A program made the position numbers and the translations under genes. The notes under the pieces were generated by a model. It was not told the origin of the DNA. It worked only from the letters and a program-made list of their open reading frames with translations, and did not search any database. A stretch of DNA of 64,000 nt from NCBI RefSeq assembly GCF_900111095.1, contig NZ_FOGB01000002.1, forward strand, positions 297,405 through 361,404, read 5' to 3'. Below are positions 46,682 to 55,794 of this stretch, one piece after another (position 1 is the first letter of the stretch; the number at the start of each line of letters is the position of its first letter). Source of the stretch: Amphritea atlantica. GTDB taxonomy: Bacteria; Pseudomonadota; Gammaproteobacteria; Pseudomonadales; Balneatricaceae.

Positions 46682-47304
46682 AATAAATCCGTACAGTGGG
46701 GCGCAGAAAAGGGCTGGGGCCGGGTTAATCCGTGATCATACCGCGAACACCTGAGACTGTCCGCAGCGTCACCGAATATTCTTCAAACATTATTGAGACA
46801 ACTCTTCAGACGAGAATTGCGCGGATACATTGTCTGCGGAAGGTTATCGTAGCCTGTAAAACAGGGAAACCTGAAAAGCTGTTATTACGGCATCAAAGGT
46901 ATACCCTTATCGATCAATCTGCTGTCGCTGGCCTGTTTATTGCTCTACCTTGTATATAGCCCGAACTGTGCAATTTGTGCGCTGTTTGAGTGCAGGGGCT
47001 CAGCGTGCAGGAGCGTTGACTGCATCGGCTTTGATATCGCTGCATTGTTGTGGTGCAAAGATCAGCGGTGCACCGGGAGAGTGAAAGGACGGCTGTCTGA
47101 GGTATAGACCCTGTCTGTTAATCCTGAAAGAGTGCACTATGATGAAAACGATCATAGTTTGTCATATTGAACAGCGATGATGGGGCGCAGAGATTATTTT
47201 TCTGACGAACAGCGATTCGGGTCATCCTGACCGGAATCCGTTGAGCCTGTTTGAGCTTTTATGCTTTATCCAGAATGGTTTTTTATCGATTTACGGGGTA
47301 CCGA
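46682..47304. other. Intergenic region before the transglutaminase cluster
   Basis: About 620 bp. A 75-codon frame at 46732-46959 has no ribosome site and no family signs, so I do not call it. Two GGTGCA words in direct order (47053-47082), GGTCATCCTGACC at 47219-47231 and a GTGCACTATGATG stretch are visible. Promoters for the cluster at 47305 and for the divergent transporter gene must be here; none is certain. Confidence 0.5.
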
Positions 47305-50300
47305 ATGGCCATACGAACCGCAATCCATCATATTACTGAATATCGCTTCGACAAAGCGGTAAAAATGTCCCCGCACACGATCAGACTGCGGCCAGCGGCC
47401 CATAGCCGGACTCCGATTAAGGCCTATTCCCTGAAAATAAGTCCGGAAAACCACTTTATTAACTGGCAGCAGGACCCTTTTGGTAACTTCCTGGCCCGTT
47501 TGGTGTTTCCGGAGAAGAGTGATCACCTGCGGGTAGAGGTGGAGGTGATCGCCGATATGACGGTGATTAACCCGTTTGATTTCTTTCTTGAAGAGTATGC
47601 CGAGAAGATTCCGTTTACCTATGAGAAAGAGCTGCTGTCAGAACTCAAACCCTATCTGGAGATTGTAGATAACGGCCCGTTAATTCAGGAGTGGGTCCGC
47701 TCCGTGCCCCGGGAACCGATGCCCACCAACGACTTTCTGGTTTATCTGAATCAGCGTCTGGAAAGTGAAATTGATTACAATATCCGCATGGAGCCGGGGG
47801 TTCAGACCAGTGAAGAGACACTGGAGCTGAAGCGGGGTTCATGCCGGGATACTGCCTGGTTGCTGGTGCAGATACTGCGGCATCTGGGTTTGGCTGCCCG
47901 CTTTGCATCGGGTTATCTGGTACAGCTGGTGGCGGACGTAAAAGCGCTGGATGGTCCATCGGGAACCGATAAAGACTTCACTGATCTGCACGCCTGGTGC
48001 GAGGTGTACATTCCTGGGGCCGGCTGGATTGGCCTGGATCCGACATCGGGTCTGTTTGCCGGGGAAGGTCATATTCCTCTGGCCTGTACTCCTTCCCCCC
48101 GTTCAGCGGCACCGATTGCCGGTGGGATCGATCCCTGCGAAGTGGAGTTTTCATTCAGCAATGAGGTTACCCGTATCCATGAAGACCCGCGGGTGACCAA
48201 ACCCTATACGGAGCAACAGTGGCAGTGTATTGAAGCCCTGGGGGGCGCTGTTGATCAGCAACTGACGGATCTGGATGTTCGTCTGACCATGGGGGGAGAG
48301 CCTACCTTTGTGTCGATCGATGATATGGATGGCGCTCAGTGGAATACCGAAGCCCTGGGAGAGGATAAACTACGGCTGGCCAAAGACCTGTTACTGCGCT
48401 TGCGGGAAAAATTTGCCCCCGGTGGTTTGCTGCACTACGGCCAGGGTAAATGGTATCCCGGTGAGGAGGTGCCCCGCTGGGCGCTGGGTTGTTTCTGGCG
48501 CACCGATGGCCAGCCTTTGTGGCGCGACGCTAAGCTGCTGGCACGGGTGGATAAAGATTATGGTGTGACCCGCAAGACCGCCAGGAAGTTTGCCCAGCTG
48601 CTGGCTGAAAAGGCGGGGCTGCCCGCCAAACGGGTGATTCCTGCCTATGAAGATTCGCTCTATTATCTGTGGAAAGAGCAAACGCTGCCGGACAATGTTG
48701 ATCCGCTTAAAGCGGATCTGAAGGATGACCTGGAGCGTAAGAAACTGGCACAACTGCTGTCGCAGGACCTGGGGAAACCGGTAGGCTACTGCCTGCCACT
48801 GGGCTGGAACTACACCACTCAGCACTGGCGTTCAAGCCCCTGGCCACTGCGCCGTGATACCCTGACGCTGATTCCGGGTGATTCGCCTATCGGGCTGCGC
48901 CTGCCGCTGAACTCACTGCCGCTGATGACCGATGAGGAACTGCACCGGGAGCATCCCCGGGACCCTTTCTCCGCCGTCCAGACCCTCCCCGATGCCGGAC
49001 TGAGTTCTGCTCAGGCCTGCGCCGCGCCGTCTGAATCGATCGGCAGCGTGACCACTCCGGTTGAGGTGGTACGTACCACTCTGTGTGTTGAACCGCGCAA
49101 CGGTTGCCTCTATCTGTTTTTGCCGCCACTGGATCATCTTGAACATTATGTAGCCCTGGTGGAGCTGATCGAAGACACCGCGGCAGAACTTGAAGTGCCG
49201 GTGGTGATTGAGGGCTATGAAGCGCCTAAAGATGAGCGTATTCGCTGCTTTAAGGTGACCCCTGATCCCGGCGTCATTGAAGTGAATATTCATCCGTCTG
49301 ATAACTGGCGTGAGCTGTCTGACAATACCCAGATCCTCTATGAAGAGGCCCGCTTGTCGCGGCTTGGCGCTGAGAAGTTTATGCTGGATGGTCGTCATAC
49401 CGGCACCGGCGGGGGGAACCATATCACGCTGGGGGCGGCCACTCCGGCTGATAGCCCATTTCTGCGTCGGCCAGACCTGCTGCGTAGCTTTGTGACCTAC
49501 TGGCAGCACCATCCTGGGTTGTCCTATCTGTTCTCCGGTATGTTTATCGGTCCTACCAGTCAGGCGCCCCGGGTTGATGAAGGACGGGAGGAGATGCTCT
49601 ATGAGCTGGAGACCGCCTTTGATCTGATGCCCGACGGGATTGTTGATCAGCCCTGGTTGATAGACCGGCTGATGCGCAACCTGTTGGTGGATATAACCGG
49701 TAATACCCATCGTTCAGAGTTCTGCATCGATAAGCTCTACTCGCCGGGGCTATCTTCGGGGCGTCAGGGACTGCTGGAGTTTCGTGGTTTTGAGATGCCA
49801 CCGCATCCGCAGATGGCGCTGGTGCAGGCGTTGCTGATCCGCTGTCTGATGGCGCGTTTCTGGCAAGATCCCTATAAAAAACCGCTGGTGCGCTGGGGAA
49901 CCGAGCTGCATGACCGCTTTATGATGCCTCACTATGTCTGGGCTGATATTCGTGAAGTGGTTAAGGATCTGCAGCAGCATGGTATTCCATTCCAGCAGGA
50001 ATGGCTGGCGCCTTTTGAAGAGTTCCGTTTTCCCCACTACGGCAGCGTCGATATTGATGATGTACGGATCGAACTGCGCTGGGCGATCGAGCCCTGGCAT
50101 GTGCTGGGTGAAGAGGTGGGTAGTTTCGGCACTGCGCGCTTTGTTGACTCCTCCGTTGAGCGCTTGCAGGTCAGGGTGGAAGGGCTGACGCCGGATCGTT
50201 ATGTGCTGGCGTGTAATGGCCGCCGCATACCGCTTCGGTCTACCGGGCGTCATGGTGAGTTTGTTGCTGCTGTGCGCTACAAAGCCTGGGCTCCGCAGTC

Positions 50301-50649
50301 GGCACTGCATCCGACCATCGGGGTTCATTCGCCACTGATTTTTGATCTGATCGATACCTGGAACGGACAAACCATTGGTGGCTGCAGCTACCATGTGGTG
50401 CATCCGGGTGGTCGCAGTTATGAAACCTTCCCGGTCAATGCGTTTGAGGCTGAGTCCCGGCGTATCAACCGCTTTGGTGATACGGAACATACGCCAACCC
50501 CGCCGGCGACCACTCATATGCCGGAGTTCGCCGGTATCCGGGAGTTTTTCGCCAATAATGCGCCACCGCGGCCGATGGCTCCGCCAGCGGAGATGCCTGC
50601 AAATGAGTACCCGCATACCCTGGATCTGCGCAGACAGATGGAAACGTAG
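47305..50649 (+). CDS. Transglutaminase-like protein fused to a DUF2126 domain
   Basis: 1114 residues from ATG 47305 (GGGG upstream); 18 codons more are open to 47251. The N-terminal beta region MAIRTAIHHITEYRFDKAV is the transglutaminase-associated module; the transglutaminase domain has Cys180 (KRGSCRDTAWLL), His229 (LHAWCEVY) and Asp245 (GLDPTSG). From about 320 on is DUF2126, with VRLTMGGEPTFVSIDDMDG and a long region rich in conserved Trp/Asp/His. The family is predicted to act with ATP-grasp ligases on peptides. Cytoplasmic, no signal peptide. First of four genes. Confidence 0.93.
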   Translation: MAIRTAIHHITEYRFDKAVKMSPHTIRLRPAAHSRTPIKAYSLKISPENHFINWQQDPFGNFLARLVFPEKSDHLRVEVEVIADMTVINPFDFFLEEYAEKIPFTYEKELLSELKPYLEIVDNGPLIQEWVRSVPREPMPTNDFLVYLNQRLESEIDYNIRMEPGVQTSEETLELKRGSCRDTAWLLVQILRHLGLAARFASGYLVQLVADVKALDGPSGTDKDFTDLHAWCEVYIPGAGWIGLDPTSGLFAGEGHIPLACTPSPRSAAPIAGGIDPCEVEFSFSNEVTRIHEDPRVTKPYTEQQWQCIEALGGAVDQQLTDLDVRLTMGGEPTFVSIDDMDGAQWNTEALGEDKLRLAKDLLLRLREKFAPGGLLHYGQGKWYPGEEVPRWALGCFWRTDGQPLWRDAKLLARVDKDYGVTRKTARKFAQLLAEKAGLPAKRVIPAYEDSLYYLWKEQTLPDNVDPLKADLKDDLERKKLAQLLSQDLGKPVGYCLPLGWNYTTQHWRSSPWPLRRDTLTLIPGDSPIGLRLPLNSLPLMTDEELHREHPRDPFSAVQTLPDAGLSSAQACAAPSESIGSVTTPVEVVRTTLCVEPRNGCLYLFLPPLDHLEHYVALVELIEDTAAELEVPVVIEGYEAPKDERIRCFKVTPDPGVIEVNIHPSDNWRELSDNTQILYEEARLSRLGAEKFMLDGRHTGTGGGNHITLGAATPADSPFLRRPDLLRSFVTYWQHHPGLSYLFSGMFIGPTSQAPRVDEGREEMLYELETAFDLMPDGIVDQPWLIDRLMRNLLVDITGNTHRSEFCIDKLYSPGLSSGRQGLLEFRGFEMPPHPQMALVQALLIRCLMARFWQDPYKKPLVRWGTELHDRFMMPHYVWADIREVVKDLQQHGIPFQQEWLAPFEEFRFPHYGSVDIDDVRIELRWAIEPWHVLGEEVGSFGTARFVDSSVERLQVRVEGLTPDRYVLACNGRRIPLRSTGRHGEFVAAVRYKAWAPQSALHPTIGVHSPLIFDLIDTWNGQTIGGCSYHVVHPGGRSYETFPVNAFEAESRRINRFGDTEHTPTPPATTHMPEFAGIREFFANNAPPRPMAPPAEMPANEYPHTLDLRRQMET

Positions 50650-50700
50650 TCAAGTCATGGCATACTATGCAGCCTGATATAATTTTGGTGCCGAAACCTG

Positions 50701-53259
50701 ATGGAAACACGAGCCGCAGAAAGCCCTGATGGGTTGCAGTATTCAGCCGAAGGCTCTGGATATGACGAGGTCTATGGCGATCAGTCGCAGATCCAGGGGC
50801 ATTGGCAATATCTGCTCGATGGCCTTAAAACCCTGGGGGTTCAGGGGATTCGTGAGCGCCAGCTAAAAGCTGAACGTATTCTGCGGGACGATGGCGCGAC
50901 CTATAACAGTGGCTCGTTGTCAGCGACCACCTGGCAACTTGATCCGGTGCCTGCACTGATCTCCAGTGAAGAGTGGGCCGCTATTGAGGCCGGCCTGCAG
51001 GAACGGGCTGAGCTGCTGGACCTGGTACTTAAAGATGTCTATGGCAAACGTGACCTGATTCGTCTGGGTATTTTGCCGCCTGAGTTGCTCTACAGTCATG
51101 GAGGCTTTCTGCGCGCCTGTGACGGGCTGGCTCTGCCTGGTGAGCATCAGTTGGTGATGCACGCCTCTGATATGGTACGGGACCATACCGGCGCGATTCA
51201 GGTGATCGGTGACCGCACACAGGCGCCCAGTGGCGCTGGTTATGCACTGGAAAACCGCACCGTAATGTCCCGGGTGCTGCCATCGCTGTTTCGTGACAGC
51301 CATGTGCATCGGTTATCACTCTTCTTTCAATCGTTACGTCTCAAACTGAACAGCCTTGCCAGCTCGATCACCAATGAGCAACCGCGGATTGTCATTCTGA
51401 CCCCGGGCTCCTATAACGAAACCTATTTCGAGCATACCTATCTGGCCAACTATCTTGGTTTCCCTCTGGTGCAGGGGAGTGACCTGCGGGTGAGTAAAGG
51501 GTATCTGTGGATGAAGTCGCTGGGCGGGCTGGAACGGGTTGATGTGGTGTTGCGGCGGGTCGATGATTTTTATTGTGATCCGGTAGAACTCAAAAGTGAT
51601 TCCCGCCTGGGAGTGCCCGGGTTGCTTGAGGTGGTGCGGGCCGGGCGGGTGATCGTCGCCAACCCGATGGGCTCAGGGTTTCTGGAAAACCCGGCGTTGT
51701 TGCGTTATATGCCACAGATCGCCAGTCACTTTCTCGGGCGGGAACCACAGCTCGCCTCGGTTAAAACCTACTGGTGTGGAGACCCTCAGGACCTGACCTA
51801 TGTGATTGAAAATATCCGTCGGCTGGTGATTAAATCCTGCTTTCGCAAACCCTCCGAACAGAGCGTTTTTGGTGCTTCGTTAGATGACAACCAGTGTCAG
51901 GAGCTGATCGGGAAGATCCGCCTGGACCCGTTGAAGTTTGTTGCTCAGGAATATATTCGTCCCTCCACGACTCCGTCCTGGAAAGATAGCCAGCTGCTGC
52001 CCCGGCCTTCGATTCTGCGGGGTTACTCGGTTGCAACCAGCTCCTCTTACAATGTGATGCCGGGGGGGCTGACCCGGGTAGGCGATCAGGCCGATAGCCT
52101 TAACCTGAGTAATCTCAGGGGGGCGATCAGCAAGGATACCTGGATCCTTGCATCGGAACCTGAAAAACAGGTCTCCCTGATGGAGCAACGACCACAGCCT
52201 GCTCCGGCTAAAAGCCAGATGCAGCCGCGCACCTCTTTCCCCTGCCGGGTGGTCGAGAACCTATACTGGATGGGACGTTACGCGGTGCGGGCCGAATCGG
52301 CACTGAGATTGCTCAGAACCGTATTCGTGCAGCTGAACAGCACCTATCATATGCCGGCTGAAACCCGCCAGGTGTTGTTGCAGACGGTTACCCAACTGAC
52401 CACCACCTACCCCGGTTTTGTCTTGTCGGCTGAGTCGGCGTCCCTGCAACCTGAAGCGGAGTTGCTGTCGGTGGTGCTGGATGGCAAACGCACCGGTAGT
52501 GTTACTGCCAATCTGAACTCGCTGCTGGAGTGTTCTGATCAGGTGAGGGAGATGTTGTCGGCGGATACCCAGAGGGTGATTAATGACCTTCGGGATGAGC
52601 TGAGTGGACTGGCCGATTCGCTTAAACAGGGGCTGACAGCGGCCCCGGAAGAAGCGCTGGATCCTCTGGTTACAACCCTGCTGGCACTCTCCGGTTTGTG
52701 GCAGGAGAGCATGGTACGGGGACTGGGCTGGCGCTTTATCGATATGGGGCTGCGGGTTGAGAAAGCACTTCAGGGATTGTCTCTGATCCGTTCCTCGCTG
52801 GTGGCTGTATTGCCAGAGTATCAGCAGCTGCAGGTGCTGGAATCGATTCTGCTCAGCTCCGAAGTGCTGATCACCTTCCGCCGGCGAGACCATTCCGGCA
52901 GCGATATGGCCCAGGGGCTTGAGTTGCTGCTGCACGATAACAGCAATCCGCGTTCGGTGTTTTATCAGGTTGAACAGCTTCGCCGACACCTTGGGGAGCT
53001 TCCTTCAGCCGTGCATGGCTCGGGTCTGGCAGAGGAAGATCGCTATATGCTGGAAGCCTCCTCTGCTATTCAGCTGAGCAGTCTTGATGCGCTGGTGGCA
53101 GAAGACGAAAAAACCAAAACCCGTGCCGGGCTTGATCAGTTGTTGGCAAGGTTGCAGTATCTGCTGCAGGAAACTTCAAATCAGATCAGCACCAAATACT
53201 TTGATCAGATCAAGGTACACCAGCAACTTGTGCGCACCGCCTGGGATGAGGAATTATGA
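50701..53259 (+). CDS. Circularly permuted ATP-grasp protein with alpha-E domain
   Basis: 852 residues. N-terminal part (about 70-475) is the CP_ATPgrasp (DUF404/DUF407) region: ILRDDGATYNSGSL, then DVYGKRDLIRLGILPPELLY, GDRTQAPSGAGYALENR, and VVLRRVDDFYCDPVEL. From about 512 the alpha-E (DUF403) helical region begins with CRVVENLYWMGRYAVRAE. The predicted reaction is ATP-dependent amide or peptide bond formation. The stop overlaps the next start as ATGA. Confidence 0.93.
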   Translation: METRAAESPDGLQYSAEGSGYDEVYGDQSQIQGHWQYLLDGLKTLGVQGIRERQLKAERILRDDGATYNSGSLSATTWQLDPVPALISSEEWAAIEAGLQERAELLDLVLKDVYGKRDLIRLGILPPELLYSHGGFLRACDGLALPGEHQLVMHASDMVRDHTGAIQVIGDRTQAPSGAGYALENRTVMSRVLPSLFRDSHVHRLSLFFQSLRLKLNSLASSITNEQPRIVILTPGSYNETYFEHTYLANYLGFPLVQGSDLRVSKGYLWMKSLGGLERVDVVLRRVDDFYCDPVELKSDSRLGVPGLLEVVRAGRVIVANPMGSGFLENPALLRYMPQIASHFLGREPQLASVKTYWCGDPQDLTYVIENIRRLVIKSCFRKPSEQSVFGASLDDNQCQELIGKIRLDPLKFVAQEYIRPSTTPSWKDSQLLPRPSILRGYSVATSSSYNVMPGGLTRVGDQADSLNLSNLRGAISKDTWILASEPEKQVSLMEQRPQPAPAKSQMQPRTSFPCRVVENLYWMGRYAVRAESALRLLRTVFVQLNSTYHMPAETRQVLLQTVTQLTTTYPGFVLSAESASLQPEAELLSVVLDGKRTGSVTANLNSLLECSDQVREMLSADTQRVINDLRDELSGLADSLKQGLTAAPEEALDPLVTTLLALSGLWQESMVRGLGWRFIDMGLRVEKALQGLSLIRSSLVAVLPEYQQLQVLESILLSSEVLITFRRRDHSGSDMAQGLELLLHDNSNPRSVFYQVEQLRRHLGELPSAVHGSGLAEEDRYMLEASSAIQLSSLDALVAEDEKTKTRAGLDQLLARLQYLLQETSNQISTKYFDQIKVHQQLVRTAWDEEL

Positions 53260-54152
53260 TCTATCGCATTCGTCATATCACCCACTACGAATATGAGAAG
53301 CCGGTGACGTTGTGCTACAACCGGGCGTACCTGTTGCCACGTGATACTGAGTATCAGAGCTGTAGTGATAGCCGGATTCAGATCTTCCCGGCGTATACAC
53401 TGGGGCAGCAGCGCAGTGATTATTTCGGCAATAAAGCGTACTTTTTTTCCCTGGAACAACCTCACCGGGAACTCAAAATTGATGTAACCACCGAGATTCG
53501 GGTGCATGAGAGTAAATATGCCCGGGAGTGTGAGCTTGATCTCGACTTTGGCAATACCTGTGGTCAGGCGTTGGTGGCGCTGCAGGAAAGCCGCGAGTTA
53601 CCGGTGCTGGAAGCGCGGGAGTTTGTGCTGAATTCGCCGATGATCAAAACCGCTGCCTCGCTGCGTGAGTATGCCCGATCCTCCTTCGCCAGCAACCGTC
53701 CCCTGCTCTCGGCAGTGCGGGAGCTGACGCAGCGGATCTATACCGACTTTACTTACGACCCGGAATCCACCAGCATCGCCACGCCGCTGGATGAGGTGTT
53801 ACGCAATAAACGTGGTGTCTGTCAGGATTTCGCGCATCTGGCGATTGGCTGTCTGCGCTCTCTTGGGTTTCCCGCCCGCTATGTCAGCGGTTATCTGGAA
53901 ACACTGCCGCCGCCGGGACAGGAAAAACTGGTTGGCAGCGATGCCTCCCATGCCTGGTTTGCTGTTTTTTCACCCGGAGAGGGCTGGTTTGAGTTTGACC
54001 CTACGAATAACAATATGCCCGCTGAGCACCATATCACAACCGCCTGGGGGCGTGATTATGGCGATGTTTCGCCGTTGAAAGGTGTGTTTTTTGATGGTGG
54101 TAAAAGCCAGAAACTCACCGTCTCTGTTGATGTCAGCAGGGTGCAAAACTAA
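53256..54152 (+). CDS. Transglutaminase-like protein, second in cluster
   Basis: 298 residues. Opening YRIRHITHYEYEKPVTLCYN is the usual N-terminal module; the triad is Cys189 (KRGVCQDFAHLA), His232 (SHAWFAVF) and Asp248 (EFDPTNN). Complete, and of the size usual for the stand-alone protein next to ATP-grasp/alpha-E genes. Start overlaps the upstream stop by 4 bases, so translation is coupled. It may act as a peptidase or as an acyl transferase on the ligase product; unknown. Confidence 0.92.
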   Translation: MIYRIRHITHYEYEKPVTLCYNRAYLLPRDTEYQSCSDSRIQIFPAYTLGQQRSDYFGNKAYFFSLEQPHRELKIDVTTEIRVHESKYARECELDLDFGNTCGQALVALQESRELPVLEAREFVLNSPMIKTAASLREYARSSFASNRPLLSAVRELTQRIYTDFTYDPESTSIATPLDEVLRNKRGVCQDFAHLAIGCLRSLGFPARYVSGYLETLPPPGQEKLVGSDASHAWFAVFSPGEGWFEFDPTNNNMPAEHHITTAWGRDYGDVSPLKGVFFDGGKSQKLTVSVDVSRVQN

Positions 54153-54248
54153 GTTGATCAGTTCACCCGCCAGTCATTGGAAGGTTAACACAATGCTGGC
54201 GAGCTTAATCTGCGAACTATTCGCCCATTCAACCGCAAGGATATCCTG

Positions 54249-55061
54249 ATGTGGTTACAAACGAGCTGTGATCTTTTATTTGAAATCGCTATACCGACCC
54301 CTTTTGTGCTGATGTTACGCCCCCGCAGCGGTGCCCTGCAGTGGATTGCCCGGGAGGAATATAAGATTGTGCCGAGCCTGCCGGTGATGGAGTTTACCGA
54401 TAACTATGGCAACCTGTGTCAGCGGCTGGTGGCACCGGCTGGCAACTTCTCCATATCTACCTCATCCCGGGTGATGACCGCGGATAGCCTCGATCGCGCG
54501 CCAGGAGCTGCTTTTGTTGAAGTGCAGAACTTGCCCGACGCGGTACTAAGCTATCTGCTGCCCAGCCGGTATTGTGAGGCAGACCGGTTTGGCCAGATGG
54601 CCAGCCAGATTACTGCTGGTTGTCTGCCGGGCTATGATCAGGTCGCAGCGATCGAAACCTGGTTGCGCAACACTTTTCGCTATGAGCCGGGCGTCAGCGA
54701 TCTGCTGTTATCCGCTCAGGAGGTCAACCATCAGCCGTCTGCGGTCTGCCGTGATCTGGCGCATCTCGGTATCGCGCTGTGCCGTAGTCTCTGTATTCCG
54801 GCGAGAATGGTGGTGGGATATCTGCATGACCTCTATCCGATGGATCTGCACGCCTGGTTTGAAGCCTATGTGGGGGGGCGCTGGTATACCTTCGATGCCA
54901 CCCAGTACGCTCTTTCTGAGACCTCGCGCAAAGGGGGGTATGTGGCCCTGGGGTATGGCCGGGATGCCGCCGACGTGGCTATTTTCAACCAGTATGGCCC
55001 GGCGGTTTTCCCCATCGAGCAGCATGTCACCGTGCAGCTGTGTGACAGTGAGACCGACTGA
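54249..55061 (+). CDS. Transglutaminase-like protein, third in cluster
   Basis: 270 residues, AAGGA 8 bp before ATG. Different N-terminal domain from the previous gene ([20 protein letters not shown]). Triad-like residues are Cys167 ([11 protein letters not shown]), the His of LHAWFEA and the Asp of TFDATQ. The 96-bp gap to the previous gene carries no terminator that I see, so it likely belongs to the same operon. Confidence 0.9.
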   Translation: MWLQTSCDLLFEIAIPTPFVLMLRPRSGALQWIAREEYKIVPSLPVMEFTDNYGNLCQRLVAPAGNFSISTSSRVMTADSLDRAPGAAFVEVQNLPDAVLSYLLPSRYCEADRFGQMASQITAGCLPGYDQVAAIETWLRNTFRYEPGVSDLLLSAQEVNHQPSAVCRDLAHLGIALCRSLCIPARMVVGYLHDLYPMDLHAWFEAYVGGRWYTFDATQYALSETSRKGGYVALGYGRDAADVAIFNQYGPAVFPIEQHVTVQLCDSETD

Positions 55062-55094
55062 TCTCTGCCTCAGAGAAAAGCTGCCGGTGTTCGT

Positions 55095-55790
55095 TTATCG
55101 GGTGGATGAATAAAGTGGGTGTCGGAAGCCAAACAGGGCACCCAGCAGCGCAATAACAAAATAGACCGCCCAGAAGGCAAACAGCACATCGCTGAAAAAG
55201 TGCCCCCCCTGCACAATACGGGTCAGTCCGAGCACAACCCCCACCATACAACCGCCCCAAAAGGCTTTGCGGGATGCAAAGAGCCATCCCAGAATCATAA
55301 AGTAGAAACCCATGGCGGCATGGCCGCTGACGAACGAGCAGTTTCTACTGCAGGCGCCGGAGTATACGAATGCCGGGGTGAACTGCTTATCGCCGCCAAA
55401 ATTTTCCACCTGCACCGGCCGTGCACGACCAATGGAGTTATCCTTCAGAACCGTGTTTACCAGCAGGCCGGGGCCTAAAATAAGGGCGGTTAAGAGAAAG
55501 GTGATACTCCATTTTTTATAGTTTTTCAGCGTCAGTTTAGTAAACCGGATCAACAAACCGGCGATGATCAGGCCCAGCAGAATCGGGATATGAATGAAGG
55601 CAAACAGTCGGTAGATAAACTGGATAATCGGGTTGTTGTTATAGATGAACTGCTGCGTCTGCGGGTCGTAGAACAGTCCGGCGATAGACAGGTCGATCTG
55701 AGGGAACCCGATGAAAACCGCAACACAGATCAGAAACAGTACGACATCCCGGCAGTATTTGAGTTGAGTTAACGACATGAGGTAGGCCAT
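55095..55790 (-). CDS. PAP2-family membrane phosphatase
   Basis: 231 residues, about six TM helices. The three phosphatase motifs are visible: KDNSIGRARP (KxxxxxxRP), FVSGHAAM (SGH) and TRIVQGGHFFSDV (xRx5Hx3D). Acts on lipid phosphates at the outer face of the inner membrane. Paired with a GT39-type gene 4 bp upstream, so it may be part of lipid A or undecaprenyl modification. Confidence 0.9.
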   Translation of the reverse strand: MAYLMSLTQLKYCRDVVLFLICVAVFIGFPQIDLSIAGLFYDPQTQQFIYNNNPIIQFIYRLFAFIHIPILLGLIIAGLLIRFTKLTLKNYKKWSITFLLTALILGPGLLVNTVLKDNSIGRARPVQVENFGGDKQFTPAFVYSGACSRNCSFVSGHAAMGFYFMILGWLFASRKAFWGGCMVGVVLGLTRIVQGGHFFSDVLFAFWAVYFVIALLGALFGFRHPLYSSTR

Positions 55791-55794
55791 CGGA

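Noticed and set aside
46732..46959. 75-codon plus frame in the gap before the transglutaminase cluster
   Set aside because: No ribosome site, no family signs and atypical composition; the gap is better read as non-coding.
49750..50616. Long minus frame inside the DUF2126 gene
   Set aside because: Antisense shadow of a certain gene.
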